A stretch of DNA of 64,000 bases from NCBI RefSeq assembly GCF_030816475.1, contig NZ_JAUSXF010000001.1, positions 1,736,001 through 1,800,000 on the forward strand, given 5' to 3'. Each line of letters starts with the position of its first letter. Within the stretch, counting starts at the first letter, position 1. This document shows, piece after piece, positions 8,236 to 18,249 of the stretch. Below the pieces are notes generated by a model, which did not search any database, was not told the origin of the DNA, and saw only the letters and a program-made list of their open reading frames with translations. The position numbers were made by a program, and so were the translations under genes. The DNA comes from Arthrobacter pascens. GTDB taxonomy: Bacteria > Actinomycetota > Actinomycetes > Actinomycetales > Micrococcaceae.

Positions 8236-9153
8236 CTAATTGCCCTTGGACCCCAGACCGGCCAGGGTTTCGGCCAACAGGTCCACAAACAACTGCACCC
8301 GCGCGGTTTTCGTTTCGTTGATCAGGAGCGCGAAAACGTTCCGGGCGAGGCGGATCTCGGGGACATCCAGCACCACCACCCCGGCCGGGCGGTGCAGCAG
8401 GGCAAGTTCCGGCACCAGCGCGGCGCCAAGCCCGGCAGCCGCCATTTCCAGGCTGGCGTGGAAATCGTCACTGTAAGCGACGACGCGAGGATGCAGGTTG
8501 CAGCTGGCAAACAGACGCTCGATCACCAGGGCGTCGCTGGTCCCCGGGTGGTGCATGATCCACGGCATCTCGGACAGATGGTCCGCGGCAACCTTGGCAT
8601 CGGTGCGGAATCCCCAGCCCGCCGGAAGCACCACCCGGAAATTGTCATCGCCGATCCACTGCCGGTTGATCGTGTGCGGCCAGGCGAGGCCTGACTGTCC
8701 CACCTGGAAGACCAGGGCTACGTCCAGTTCCCCGCCGGTGCGCAGCCCCTGGATGGTCTGCCCCGGCTCTGCCACCGAAACGCGCAGATCGATGCCGAGA
8801 TCCTTCCAGGCCGGGTTTTTCAGGATCCGGGGGAGGACGTACGTGGCCAGGCTGGGAAAAATACCCAGCCGCAGTTCCTGGCTGCTGCCGTCGCGGGTCT
8901 TGTAAGCCGCAGCCATCAGTGCCTCGATGTCGGTGAGCACCTTGGCGGCGTGCCTGCTCATCACCACAGCCGCTTCTGTCGGCACGACGCTGCGGGCAGA
9001 GCGCTTGAACAGGACCACGCCTGTTTCCCGTTCCAGCGCGGACATCTGCTGGGATACCGCGGACGCTGTATACCCCAGGCGCGCTGCGGCGGCGGCGAAG
9101 GAGCCGAGCCGGGTGACCTCGAGGAGTGTCTTCAGATGTACGGGATTTACCAA
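8236..9153 (-). CDS. LysR-family transcriptional regulator
   Basis: Regulator of 305 residues. The N-terminal winged helix-turn-helix is clear (LKTLLEVTRLGSFAAAAARL followed by GYTASAVSQQMSALERETG, residues about 6-50). The substrate-binding domain follows, with the usual RLGIFPSLATYVLPRIL stretch. Overall it looks closest to the ArgP/LysG type in its DNA-binding domain, but no lysE-type exporter stands next to it, so the target is unknown. It is transcribed away from nrdHIEF, and the 466-base gap between them holds a tandem repeat and the candidate NrdR boxes. Confidence 0.88.
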   Translation of the reverse strand: MVNPVHLKTLLEVTRLGSFAAAAARLGYTASAVSQQMSALERETGVVLFKRSARSVVPTEAAVVMSRHAAKVLTDIEALMAAAYKTRDGSSQELRLGIFPSLATYVLPRILKNPAWKDLGIDLRVSVAEPGQTIQGLRTGGELDVALVFQVGQSGLAWPHTINRQWIGDDNFRVVLPAGWGFRTDAKVAADHLSEMPWIMHHPGTSDALVIERLFASCNLHPRVVAYSDDFHASLEMAAAGLGAALVPELALLHRPAGVVVLDVPEIRLARNVFALLINETKTARVQLFVDLLAETLAGLGSKGN

Positions 9154-9211
9154 CGCTGTCCTTTGGATCAGGGCTATGAAGGCCCTGCATGTGCATGGTC
9201 TGAAATGCCCG

Positions 9212-9247
9212 CTTCATTCTGGCACAGCGCTTCATCCTGGCACAGCG
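9212..9247. repeat. Tandem 18-bp direct repeat upstream of the LysR gene
   Basis: CTTCATTCTGGCACAGCG is followed directly by CTTCATCCTGGCACAGCG (17 of 18 identical), about 60 bases upstream of the LysR gene start. It could be a recent slippage duplication or a doubled binding site for the regulator. Confidence 0.6.
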
Positions 9248-9408
9248 ACCAGGGCCCCGGCACCAGGCGCGACACGCCGTCTCCACCACGACACGCTGGC
9301 CGTTAATTGTGGCTAAGTACTCCACAGGCTGTGGACTGTGCCCTGAAAATTGGCGGGATTTCGGACATTTTGGCACCCCCGGGCTGTGGATTAAAAGTGC
9401 ATTAAATG

Positions 9409-9465
9409 ACATACTTGTAATACATCATCTTGGGGTTCCGAAGAGGCGTCTGCACTACATGTAGT
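9409..9465 (+). promoter_or_regulatory. Candidate NrdR boxes upstream of nrdH
   Basis: Two palindromic AT-rich motifs lie about 155-210 bases upstream of nrdH: ACATACTTGTAATA (9409-9422) and ACTACATGTAGT (9454-9465, a perfect palindrome). Their centres are 44 bases apart, close to four helical turns. NrdR boxes in front of nrd operons are pairs of such palindromes on the same face of the helix; the sequence fits loosely. Repression of nrdHIEF by NrdR at high nucleotide levels would follow if correct. Confidence 0.5.
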
Positions 9466-9619
9466 ATCTAGATACAGCTTGAGCGGAACACCAGCGCAGG
9501 ACTTCAAACTGTAGACGGGCCGCGTGGGCGGCATGCAGGCAAGGCAGTATCGGACATGGACTCCAGTTCGGAACGGCCCCGCCTCAAAAGAACGAAGATC
9601 GATAAAGGGGACATGGACC

Positions 9620-9865
9620 ATGACCGTTACGGTTTACACAAAGCCGGCTTGCGTTCAGTGCAACGCAACGTACCGTGCGCTGGACAAAAAGGGCATCACC
9701 TACCAGAGCGTTGACATTTCACAGGATGCCGAAGCCCTGGACCGCTTGAAGGCGCTGGGCTACATGCAGGCACCTGTCGTGGTTACCGACCAGGACCACT
9801 GGTCAGGCTTCCGCCCGGACAAGATCGAGGAACTGGCACTGTCCGCCGTTTCCTCCGTGGCCTAG
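9620..9865 (+). CDS. nrdH: NrdH glutaredoxin-like redoxin
   Basis: Small redox protein of 81 residues that supplies electrons to the class Ib ribonucleotide reductase. The active-site CVQC lies at residues 11-14 (KPACVQC), and the substrate-contact region includes APVVVTD and WSGFRPDKI, typical of NrdH. The start is ATG 9620 with AAAGGGG nearby; the frame continues upstream but that extension looks non-coding. It is the first gene of nrdHIEF. Confidence 0.96.
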   Translation: MTVTVYTKPACVQCNATYRALDKKGITYQSVDISQDAEALDRLKALGYMQAPVVVTDQDHWSGFRPDKIEELALSAVSSVA

Positions 9866-9911
9866 GGCCTGTTGTCTTCACGCCTTCCCGGCAACCTTTG
9901 AGGCAGCTGAG

Positions 9912-10454
9912 GTGACTCCCGTGGCAGCGCTTGCAGTGGCCGGAGCTTCCGCCACAGTGAACGGCGGCGCAGCGGTGCATGCCGGAGCGGCTCACGGCGT
10001 TGACGGGGAATCGGCCGCAGCCGAGCCCGTCACCACAGAATCTCAACTCATCTACTTTTCCTCCACATCCGAGAACACCAAGCGCTTCATTGCGAAGCTT
10101 GGCCGCGACTCGGCCCGGATTCCGCTCTATCCGAAGGACGCGCCCCTTCTTGCCACCAGGCCGTACGTGCTGGTCGTGCCGACTTACGGCGGCACCGGGG
10201 GAGAGGGATCGGTCCCCCGGCAGGTCATCCGCTTCCTCAACAACCCGCAGAACAGGAAACTGATCCGCGGCGTTATCGGTGCCGGCAACACAAATTTCGG
10301 GGACAACTACTGCATGGCCGTGGACATCATCGCCGCCAAGTGCCAGGTCCCGCCCCTCTATCGATTTGAACTCATGGGAACGCCGGAAGACGTTACCCGG
10401 GTCAACCAAGGATTGGATACGTTTTGGACACGACTGTCTCAGACACAGAAGTAA
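9912..10454 (+). CDS. nrdI: NrdI flavodoxin-like protein with N-terminal extension
   Basis: Flavodoxin-like protein that helps assemble the dimanganese-tyrosyl radical cofactor of NrdF. The NrdI core starts around residue 45 ([14 protein letters not shown]) and carries the FMN-binding SSTSENT, the VPTYGG loop and [15 protein letters not shown]. Compared with usual NrdI (about 130-150 residues) it has roughly 40 extra N-terminal residues, low in complexity (Ala/Gly/Val). The frame starts with GTG 9912 behind a GAGG stretch. The true start could be further in. The end overlaps the nrdE start by 31 bases. Confidence 0.93.
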   Translation: MTPVAALAVAGASATVNGGAAVHAGAAHGVDGESAAAEPVTTESQLIYFSSTSENTKRFIAKLGRDSARIPLYPKDAPLLATRPYVLVVPTYGGTGGEGSVPRQVIRFLNNPQNRKLIRGVIGAGNTNFGDNYCMAVDIIAAKCQVPPLYRFELMGTPEDVTRVNQGLDTFWTRLSQTQK

Positions 10455-12643
10455 CCAGGGCCGAAGGCCAGGGCACCCGCGCCGCTGCCGAAAAGCTGGG
10501 CGCCGCCGTCGAAAAGCCCGAGATGCCCGCCGCCTACAAGGGCCTGGGTTATCACGAGCTGAACGCGATGCTCAACCTGTACGGACCCAGCGGTGAGATC
10601 CAGTTTGAGGCTGACCGCGAGGCTGCCCACCAGTACTTCCTGCAGCACGTGAACAACAACACCGTGTTCTTCCATGACCTGGAGGAGAAGCTCGACTACC
10701 TGGTGAAGAACCAGTACTACGAGCGCGAGACCCTCGACCAGTACACGATGAACTTCATCCGTGAGCTCTACAACCGTGCCTACAAGAAGAAGTTCCGTTT
10801 CGAGACCTTCCTGGGCGCGTTCAAGTTCTACACGTCCTATACCTTGAAGACTTTCGACGGCAAGCGTTTCCTGGAGCGCTACGAGGACCGCGTCTGCATG
10901 GTGGCCCTGCACCTGGCCCGCGGTGACGAGCAGCTTGCCCTGCAGATGGTGGACGAGATCATCGAAGGCCGCTTCCAGCCGGCCACGCCCACGTTCCTCA
11001 ACGCTGGCAAGAAGCAGCGCGGCGAGCTGGTCTCCTGCTTCCTGCTCCGCATCGAAGACAACATGGAGTCGATCGGCCGTTCCATCAACTCCGCGCTGCA
11101 GCTGTCCAAGCGCGGCGGCGGCGTGGCTTTCGCGCTGACCAACATCCGCGAGGTGGGCGCTCCGATCAAGCAGATCGAGAACCAGTCTTCCGGCGTCATC
11201 CCCGTGATGAAGCTCCTCGAGGACAGCTTCTCCTACGCCAACCAGCTCGGTGCCCGCCAGGGTGCAGGTGCCGTGTACCTGCACGCGCACCACCCGGACA
11301 TCTACCGGTTCCTGGACACCAAGCGCGAGAACGCGGACGAGAAGATCAGGATCAAGACCCTCTCGCTGGGCGTTGTCATCCCGGACATCACGTTCGAGCT
11401 GGCCAAGAAGGACGAGGACATGTACCTGTTCTCGCCGTACGACGTCGAACGCGTCTACGGCATGCCGTTCTCCGACGTCTCGGTCACCGAGAAGTACTAC
11501 GAGATGGTGGACGATTCCCGGATCAAGAAAACCAAGATCAAGGCGCGTGAGTTCTTCCAGACCCTCGCCGAGATCCAGTTCGAATCCGGCTACCCGTACA
11601 TCATGTTCGAGGACACCGTAAACCGGGCCAACCCGATCGACGGCAAGATCATCATGTCCAACCTGTGCTCGGAGATCCTGCAGGTTTCCCAGCCCACCAG
11701 CTACAACGATGACCTGTCCTACGCGGAAACCGGCAAGGACATCTCCTGCAACCTGGGCTCGCTGAACATCGCCAAGACTATGGACAGCCCGGACTTCGGC
11801 CTGACCATCGAGACGGCCATCCGGTCGCTTTCAGCGGTGTCGGACATGTCCAACATCACCTCGGTGCCGTCCATTGCGAAGGGCAACGACCAGAGCCACG
11901 CCATCGGCCTGGGCCAGATGAACCTGCACGGCTACCTGGCCCGCGAGCGGGTGCACTACGGGTCCGAAGAGGGGCTGGACTTCACCAACATCTACTTCTA
12001 CTCGGTGGTGTATCACGCCATCCGCGCGTCGAATAAGCTGGCCATCCAGACCGGTCAGACGTTCGGCGGCTTTGAGAAGTCCAAGTACGCGTCGGGCGAG
12101 TTCTTCGACAAGTACACGGAGCAGGAGTGGGTGCCGCAGACCGAGAAGGTTGCGGAGCTGTTCAGGAACATCCACATTCCCACCCAGGATGACTGGCGCG
12201 AGCTGAAGGCTTCCGTCATGGAGCACGGAATCTACAACCAGAACCTGCAGGCCGTTCCGCCGACGGGCTCCATCAGCTACATCAACAACTCCACCTCCTC
12301 GATCCACCCGGTGGCGTCCAAGATCGAGATCCGCAAGGAAGGCAAGCTGGGCCGCGTGTACTACCCGGCGCCGTACCTCACGAACGACAACCTGGAGTAC
12401 TACCAGGACGCGTACGAGATCGGCTACGAGAAGGTCATCGACACCTACGCCGCCGCCACGCAGCATGTTGACCAGGGCCTGTCCCTGACGCTGTTCTTCA
12501 AGGACACCGCCACCACCCGCGACATCAACAAGGCCCAGATCTACGCGTGGCGCAAGGGCATCAAGACCATCTACTACATCCGTCTCCGCCAGCTCGCGCT
12601 GGAGGGAACTGAGGTGGACAACTGCGTCAGCTGTATGCTTTAA
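10424..12643 (+). CDS. nrdE: Class Ib ribonucleotide reductase, alpha subunit
   Basis: Catalytic subunit of 739 residues that reduces ribonucleoside diphosphates to deoxyribonucleotides. Seen: [15 protein letters not shown] near the start, [10 protein letters not shown], the [15 protein letters not shown] region with an active-site Cys, NLCSEI with the second Cys, the [10 protein letters not shown] stretch, [18 protein letters not shown], and the C-terminal redox pair CVSCML. No N-terminal ATP cone is present, as expected for class Ib. The proposed TTG start at 10424 lies inside nrdI; length agrees with mycobacterial NrdE (about 720-730). It is translationally linked to nrdI. Confidence 0.97.
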   Translation: MDTTVSDTEVTRAEGQGTRAAAEKLGAAVEKPEMPAAYKGLGYHELNAMLNLYGPSGEIQFEADREAAHQYFLQHVNNNTVFFHDLEEKLDYLVKNQYYERETLDQYTMNFIRELYNRAYKKKFRFETFLGAFKFYTSYTLKTFDGKRFLERYEDRVCMVALHLARGDEQLALQMVDEIIEGRFQPATPTFLNAGKKQRGELVSCFLLRIEDNMESIGRSINSALQLSKRGGGVAFALTNIREVGAPIKQIENQSSGVIPVMKLLEDSFSYANQLGARQGAGAVYLHAHHPDIYRFLDTKRENADEKIRIKTLSLGVVIPDITFELAKKDEDMYLFSPYDVERVYGMPFSDVSVTEKYYEMVDDSRIKKTKIKAREFFQTLAEIQFESGYPYIMFEDTVNRANPIDGKIIMSNLCSEILQVSQPTSYNDDLSYAETGKDISCNLGSLNIAKTMDSPDFGLTIETAIRSLSAVSDMSNITSVPSIAKGNDQSHAIGLGQMNLHGYLARERVHYGSEEGLDFTNIYFYSVVYHAIRASNKLAIQTGQTFGGFEKSKYASGEFFDKYTEQEWVPQTEKVAELFRNIHIPTQDDWRELKASVMEHGIYNQNLQAVPPTGSISYINNSTSSIHPVASKIEIRKEGKLGRVYYPAPYLTNDNLEYYQDAYEIGYEKVIDTYAAATQHVDQGLSLTLFFKDTATTRDINKAQIYAWRKGIKTIYYIRLRQLALEGTEVDNCVSCML

Positions 12644-13708
<1,065 letters not shown>

Positions 13709-13710
13709 TT

Positions 13711-13715
13711 ACTAC
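13711..13715. repeat. Target-site duplication ACTAC, nrdF-side copy
   Basis: ACTAC directly abuts the first base of the transposon end (13716) and is repeated exactly after the last base of the far end (54093-54097). A 5-bp duplication is the hallmark of Tn7-type insertion. Confidence 0.93.
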
Positions 13716-13972
13716 TGTGAGATCGGAGGCTAGTTGGCGATTTGAACACTAGTTGGCGAAACGGGCCTGAAAAGTTGGCGAAAACTGGCCTAGTTGGCGG
13801 TTGAGACCAATTGCCGGGCCGGGGGCAAGCTGGTGATTCGCCGAAAAGTCAGCGGATTGACACACGACGGCTTAAGAAATCCATGTCGTGGGTGTGAGAT
13901 TCCGTCTATTTGACCTTGTTCCGTACATGACCGGATTCCGATCTACTTGGCCGTGTTCCGTTTTAGTTGACG
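13716..13972 (+). repeat. Transposon end next to nrdF with dense TnsB-site array
   Basis: After the terminal TGTGAG come CTAGTTGGCG at 13730-13739 and 13749-13758, the core AGTTGGCG at 13773-13780, and CTAGTTGGCG at 13790-13799. The spacing is 19-22 bases. Looser copies are CTACTTGGCCG (13943-13953) and TAGTTGACG (13964-13972). Two related 15-base stretches at 13910-13924 and 13947-13961 share TTG-CC-TGTTCCGT. Four closely packed sites recall the right end of Tn7, which is also the end nearest its target gene. The rest of 13800-14275 holds no recognisable gene. Confidence 0.88.
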
Positions 13973-14275
13973 CAGCCATCTCTTTCTTCTGGGTAACTTG
14001 ACATTCGGTCCATCGGACAATCGAGGACGAGCGTAGGTTTGCCGTAAACGTAACGTCATTCTGCTACGTCCGGCGCCCTTGTCATCCAAATCGCGGGGCA
14101 GCAATGGACGGAAGTGGCTGAGTGGTGCTTGCTTAGGTTTCGCATCCGTATGGCAGCTGCTGAGGATCGCGATGCCGACTCTGGCGGGGTCACGAGAGAA
14201 CTCTCCGGGTTTGGATCTAAATATCATGGCCCGAGGGTGGCCACGACGAGCAGCAGACTACTATTGGGGACACGC

Positions 14276-15313
14276 ATGGCGACTAAGTATGGTTACAGGC
14301 TCTTTACGGTGAAAGCGCATCCGGGGTTCGGTCAGACACCGAAGAAGTTCCCGGATGCAAAAATCGGCGAGAAGCTTCTCCAGAAATCCATCATCCAAGT
14401 ATGCAACTCGGTGAAGGGGCACACTGAAACTGAGCCGCTTCGGTACCGGGAACGGTCCACCGACACCCGGGCCCCTGCAGCTGCTGGGCGGGAAGACACC
14501 ACGCCATTCGTGCGGTTGACGCACTGGGCTCAGAGCGATCGCCGCTTCGACTTCCGGTTCATGCATGGGCGAAAGGGTAGCCACTCTACGGCGATGGCTG
14601 CCCAGTCCGATGAAGACACGGAGCTCGACGAGAAGGCTCCGTCCAACGAATACCGGGCCTTCCTCTACCTCCCGAAAGCAGGGGACTCCGCCATCTTCGT
14701 GGCAGAAGCCCGCAACCAGATTTGCCCAGGCGAAGACCTCTTGAGGCTCCTAGGTGTCACGTCCATGCGCATGGACGAAGCCAAGTCGGAATCCGAACGA
14801 ATCGGATGGTGGCGGTTTGTACCCAAACGGGTGAGCGATGAAGTCCAGCTCACGCAGTTTCTGAGAAACGGAAGTGCATCCTATCTTGAGCTGACCAAAT
14901 ACATGGTGGCACCGTCGGGTCGAAGGAAGCAGAAGTCCGTTCGGCTCCGGCAGGATGGGCTGCCATCCAATAAGGGGCAAGCGATGGCGAAGGCCCTGAT
15001 TGCCAAATGGTCACCGCTCACGGCGGAGGAAATCGGTGCGGAGGGAAAGCCTCCCAAGGGGGCGAGCGACGTTCTGCGAGTGGCCGCACTCATGGACGTA
15101 AAAGTCAGTAGGGACTATTACGATGATGCTGGAATAGGGTGGGAAGGCGCAGACGGCTCGACCCAGTTCTTCTCACCCACAAGTCTTGGTGATCCTTTCA
15201 CCTACCGTGTGGGCTCGCCGGGTGTCAGGCCGAATGACGTCCAACTCCGGCAGCATGCTGAGTCCACGCTCGACCACTTGATGGAGCCGCTCAGTATTGA
15301 GCTAGACCTATAG
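14276..15313 (+). CDS. Unrecognised cytosolic protein, first gene of a two-gene cargo unit
   Basis: Product of 345 residues with no signal peptide or membrane segment. I chose ATG 14276 (MATKYGYRLFTVKAHPGF); the open frame reaches back to 14114 but that part overlaps the transposon end region and looks non-coding. A hydrophobic strand-rich middle (EYRAFLYLPKAGDSAIFVAE) and a region rich in Lys/Arg follow. I do not recognise a family. The gene is followed after 20 bases by a membrane protein on the same strand, behind a good AAGGAAAGG site. A soluble sensor plus a membrane effector in a transposon full of defence genes suggests an anti-phage pair, similar in layout but not visibly in sequence to Kiwa. 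Confidence 0.7.
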   Translation: MATKYGYRLFTVKAHPGFGQTPKKFPDAKIGEKLLQKSIIQVCNSVKGHTETEPLRYRERSTDTRAPAAAGREDTTPFVRLTHWAQSDRRFDFRFMHGRKGSHSTAMAAQSDEDTELDEKAPSNEYRAFLYLPKAGDSAIFVAEARNQICPGEDLLRLLGVTSMRMDEAKSESERIGWWRFVPKRVSDEVQLTQFLRNGSASYLELTKYMVAPSGRRKQKSVRLRQDGLPSNKGQAMAKALIAKWSPLTAEEIGAEGKPPKGASDVLRVAALMDVKVSRDYYDDAGIGWEGADGSTQFFSPTSLGDPFTYRVGSPGVRPNDVQLRQHAESTLDHLMEPLSIELDL

Positions 15314-15333
15314 CAAGGAAAGGAAACGCGACC

Positions 15334-15891
15334 ATGGATCGACTGTTTCCACTTGCTCTACTCCGGGGACACTTCAAGTCCCTGGTTCTCAATGAAGTCT
15401 GGATCGTGCGGCTCCTCGTCCTCGGTGCCGTCCATGGCATCCCGCTACTGATTGGAGTATGGAGCTGGGCCAACGGCTTAGACAGTAAGGTGCTGGCGCC
15501 AACTCTCACCGCGATGTCCCTGCTGGCCGGCGGCGCCCTCTCTGCATTCAGCCATCTCTCCACACTGAGGCTCAAACTCACAGAGCGACAGGACATCACG
15601 AGAAAGTCCGAGAAGCCGGATCGGCGGATGTTCGATGAATCGGCCACTCATTTGTTGTCCTGCGCGGTGGGTGCTATGGCTTCTGCGGCAAGCCTCGTCG
15701 GCTCCATAGTGCTTGTTGGCCAAAATCCTCGCCTTGAGGGATTTGGCGCAGCTTGGATCGGGTGGATAGCCTCGCTCACGTTCACGTTGTTCTGGATCTC
15801 GGTCCCGAGAATTTACCTCTCGTACGTGAACATCAACGCTGTAGATTCGAGCATCAATGGGACCCATCATGGCGTAACTGTTGATGACTGA
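15334..15891 (+). CDS. Four-helix membrane protein, second gene of the two-gene unit
   Basis: Product of 185 residues with about four hydrophobic segments (roughly residues 25-45, 55-72, 105-128 and 136-156) and polar ends, so an inner-membrane protein. It begins with ATG 15334 behind AAGGAAAGG, 20 bases after the preceding gene, and is probably co-transcribed with it. The family is not recognised; small multi-helix membrane proteins in defence pairs often act as pore-forming effectors, which is only an analogy here. Confidence 0.7.
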   Translation: MDRLFPLALLRGHFKSLVLNEVWIVRLLVLGAVHGIPLLIGVWSWANGLDSKVLAPTLTAMSLLAGGALSAFSHLSTLRLKLTERQDITRKSEKPDRRMFDESATHLLSCAVGAMASAASLVGSIVLVGQNPRLEGFGAAWIGWIASLTFTLFWISVPRIYLSYVNINAVDSSINGTHHGVTVDD

Positions 15892-16382
15892 TGGAGCGCA
15901 CCCCTGGTATTTGCGCGGCCCGGATCCCAACTACTGCCGTTCTTCTTCTTGCAGCCATCGTGCACCTTTAGTACACACGAGATTCATCCGACCGGAACCA
16001 ACCTATCGGGTACGGAAGTCTGTGTCCGCCGGTCTGGCTGAGGGGAGCGATGGCCAGAAGATTATCGTCGGACTCCAGTGCGTTGTGGACTTGTCTGACC
16101 GAGCCTGCGGCGCGAACACCCGACGCATGAAGCACAAGCCGTGGCCGCCTCAATCTCGTGGCCCCTCCGGACGTCCTGCGTGGCTGTAAGCGGCGGAGCC
16201 AATGTCCGACGAACGGTTATCTCCGCCGTATCACCTGCAATGTTTGACAGCACAGGCGTCGGTCACCGGCCCGGCAACACATGGTCGTCATGGTGCTGTT
16301 CTTGGGTTTGTCTCCGTATCTGCCGTACTTCAACCTTGAGGTCGTCGTTATTCCGTACTTGGGAGTGTTGTCCGGAACGTCC
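15892..16382. other. Stretch without a supported gene
   Basis: About 490 bases between the membrane-protein gene and repeat copy A. Short open frames exist on both strands but none has a convincing start, composition or family resemblance. No clear terminator was seen. Confidence 0.5.
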
Positions 16383-16433
16383 GTAGATTAACAATTCCCG
16401 CTCTAGATTTTCGCGACCTTAACAATTGTTAAT
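16383..16433. repeat. Imperfect direct repeat, copy A (about 51 bp, AT-rich)
   Basis: Begins GTAGATTAACAATTCCCGCT and ends with the perfect palindrome TTAACAATTGTTAA. A closely similar copy lies at 17588-17638, on the other side of the DUF6994-like gene. Both are far more AT-rich than the surroundings. They may be regulator-binding sites, recombination sites, or traces of the event that brought in the gene between them. Confidence 0.7.
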
Positions 16434-16545
16434 TTCGGACCCCCGGCCGCGGCCGCAGGCTAGTTTTCCGCCTGCTCGGTTCCTCATGCGGAGCGCCGGG
16501 ATTCGTCGCCTGTTCCCGCATTGCCGGGCAGGGACAGGGCGGTGT

Positions 16546-17319
16546 TTATGGCCGCCGGACCTCAATGTCGCGGTGGTTCTCCTCGACCCAGTCGGCCATC
16601 CGGTTGCCCCGCAACGCTATGAACTTCAGCGAGGCTTCCTGAACCCTGATGTACTCGTCCTTCGTGACCGGGACGCCGGTGCGCGTGAAGACCGTGTCCT
16701 CATCCTCATCGAGGAAGAAAGCGATCTTCCCCTCCGGCGTCACGAGATCCTGGAAGTGGAAGAACTCCACGAACTTCTCGAACGTGCAGAAGAGTTCGAA
16801 GAAGTCCCCATAGTTAGTGGTGACGTCGTCGAGGGGGCTGCCTGGCTCTTTGGCGTAGTGGCGCCGGATGCATTCCAGGGTCAGGTCCATCCGGTCCGCA
16901 ATAGATTTTCGCATTCCCCTGGCGGTGTTGAGGGTGGGCAGGTGTATTCCCCTGACGGGCCAGATCATGGCGCTGCCGATCGTGTACGGCGGGTTGAGAT
17001 AGCGGCGCTTCTGCTCCTCGCTCAACTCGGCCTTAGCCTGGGCCAAGGCATTGGGCTTCCCCCACCGGGTGTAGGAGTTCGTGATGGCGTCACTGCCGAA
17101 CGTGATCGATTTGTCGGGCGTCTGCTCGAAGATCAGGTAGTTATTCCGACGCACCTTGGGAATTTCCGAGACGGTCAGTTTGAACAGCTGCTCCTCGCAT
17201 AGCTCCTTCGTCCAGAGCAGCTGATGGTCAGCCTTGAGCCGCGGACTATTGGAGTCCGCGTCCGTTCCCGGAGGCGTGGTGTCGAGAAGGTAGTCGAAGG
17301 TAATGTCGAAGACGCGCAT
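16546..17319 (-). CDS. DUF6994-like protein, left copy
   Basis: Soluble protein of 257 residues. It shares a clear pattern with the broken gene at 53197-53888: an N-terminal 'PGTDADSNSPRLKADHQLLW' segment with Asp/Ser/Pro and HxLLW, then SDAIT, ARGM...IADRMDLTLECIRR, a YGDFFELF region, and LVTPEGKI. These features match what I recall of DUF6994; the family name is from memory. The function is unknown. The gene reads towards the nrdF-side end of the transposon, while its relative reads towards the far end. It is bracketed by the two AT-rich repeats. Confidence 0.7.
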   Translation of the reverse strand: MRVFDITFDYLLDTTPPGTDADSNSPRLKADHQLLWTKELCEEQLFKLTVSEIPKVRRNNYLIFEQTPDKSITFGSDAITNSYTRWGKPNALAQAKAELSEEQKRRYLNPPYTIGSAMIWPVRGIHLPTLNTARGMRKSIADRMDLTLECIRRHYAKEPGSPLDDVTTNYGDFFELFCTFEKFVEFFHFQDLVTPEGKIAFFLDEDEDTVFTRTGVPVTKDEYIRVQEASLKFIALRGNRMADWVEENHRDIEVRRP

Positions 17320-17587
17320 GGAAGGAAGTCTATGTGCCCGCCTAGTGCGAACCGCGGAACCTGCAGCTGAAACAACCGCGGTCGAACAGGCACTTCCGGG
17401 CCGAGATTAACACTCACTACGTCTCCCGCGGATTGTCACGGATGTCCCTCCGCGGGGCCCTCGAATTGCTAATTTACAGGCACAAAATTGGCGGCTCCGA
17501 TTGCTAAAGTCCGCCTCAAAAGACCGTAAGCACAAGGGCTGATTGTTGATCTGCGGGCGCATTGGACACCTAGAGTCCAGTCCGGCC
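17320..17587. other. Intergenic stretch upstream of the DUF6994-like gene
   Basis: No gene is seen between the start of the DUF6994-like gene and repeat copy B. The stretch holds scattered AT-rich words such as GAGATTAACA and GATTGTTGAT that faintly echo the repeats, and probably carries the promoter of the minus-strand gene. Confidence 0.4.
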
Positions 17588-17638
17588 GCAGATTAACAAT
17601 TCCGCTTCTACATTTTTCGTAGCTTAACAATTGTTTAT
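17588..17638. repeat. Imperfect direct repeat, copy B (about 51 bp, AT-rich)
   Basis: Begins GCAGATTAACAATTCCGCTT and ends CTTAACAATTGTTTAT. It matches copy A (16383-16433) over nearly the whole length with one gap and scattered differences. The distance between copies is about 1.2 kb and includes the DUF6994-like gene. Confidence 0.7.
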
Positions 17639-17769
17639 CTAGAGTCGGCAAAGCGTGTCGCGGGGGTTGATCGCAGTGCTCTTGGAGCGCCATAGACAAG
17701 CCCACCAAAACGGTCCAAACTTGCAGCACTTGCGGAGCCACAGTCCAGAACAAGCGGAGGGGGCCTCCA

Positions 17770-18249
17770 ATGGCCATTACTGCCATCGTGAGTTATACGA
17801 ACATGTGGAAACAGACGCTTATCTTGACCAACACTGAACATCCCGATTGGCGATGCAACACTTGTTCGGCAGACACAGACCGGACGATCTGGCGCGATAA
17901 GGGCACACTCCCGAATGGCGATCCGGCCGGATGTTGCGACATGTGGATTCCTTGGTGTGACGAAGCTGGCGGTTTCCTCGACCACCACATGATCCTGAAG
18001 AGCGACGGCTCAGACGCCCCCTTGGCGGATATTTGGCAGGCGCGCCACGACGACGGCGTCTTCGTTCGCTGGTTAGACCACGCGGAGTACCCCAAAATCC
18101 GCTCACACATCGGGGCGTTGAAATTTGCGGATGCCAGCACCATATTTACGGATTGCCCGATGAATGGGTTGCCCGATGGATGGCGATGCATTGGGCCCAG
18201 TGGGTTGGCAGCGTGCCATGTGAATGAAGCCATGACACTGCGGTCTTGA
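17770..18249 (+). CDS. Hypothetical protein, 159 aa
   Basis: Starts with ATG 17770 behind a strong GGAGGGGG site. The product is soluble and rich in Cys, Trp and Asp (CNTCSADTDRTIW, PAGCCDMWIPWCDE, DCPMNG), suggesting metal binding, but no family is recognised. Its last 104 bases overlap the end of the convergent NACHT ATPase gene. Such a long antisense overlap makes one of the two 3' ends suspect, and this gene is the less certain of the two. Confidence 0.5.
   Translation: MAITAIVSYTNMWKQTLILTNTEHPDWRCNTCSADTDRTIWRDKGTLPNGDPAGCCDMWIPWCDEAGGFLDHHMILKSDGSDAPLADIWQARHDDGVFVRWLDHAEYPKIRSHIGALKFADASTIFTDCPMNGLPDGWRCIGPSGLAACHVNEAMTLRS

Noticed and set aside
14276..15891. Assignment of the two-gene unit to Kiwa
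   Set aside because: Only the soluble-plus-membrane layout is alike; gene order is reversed and no KwaB (DUF4868) motif was recognised.
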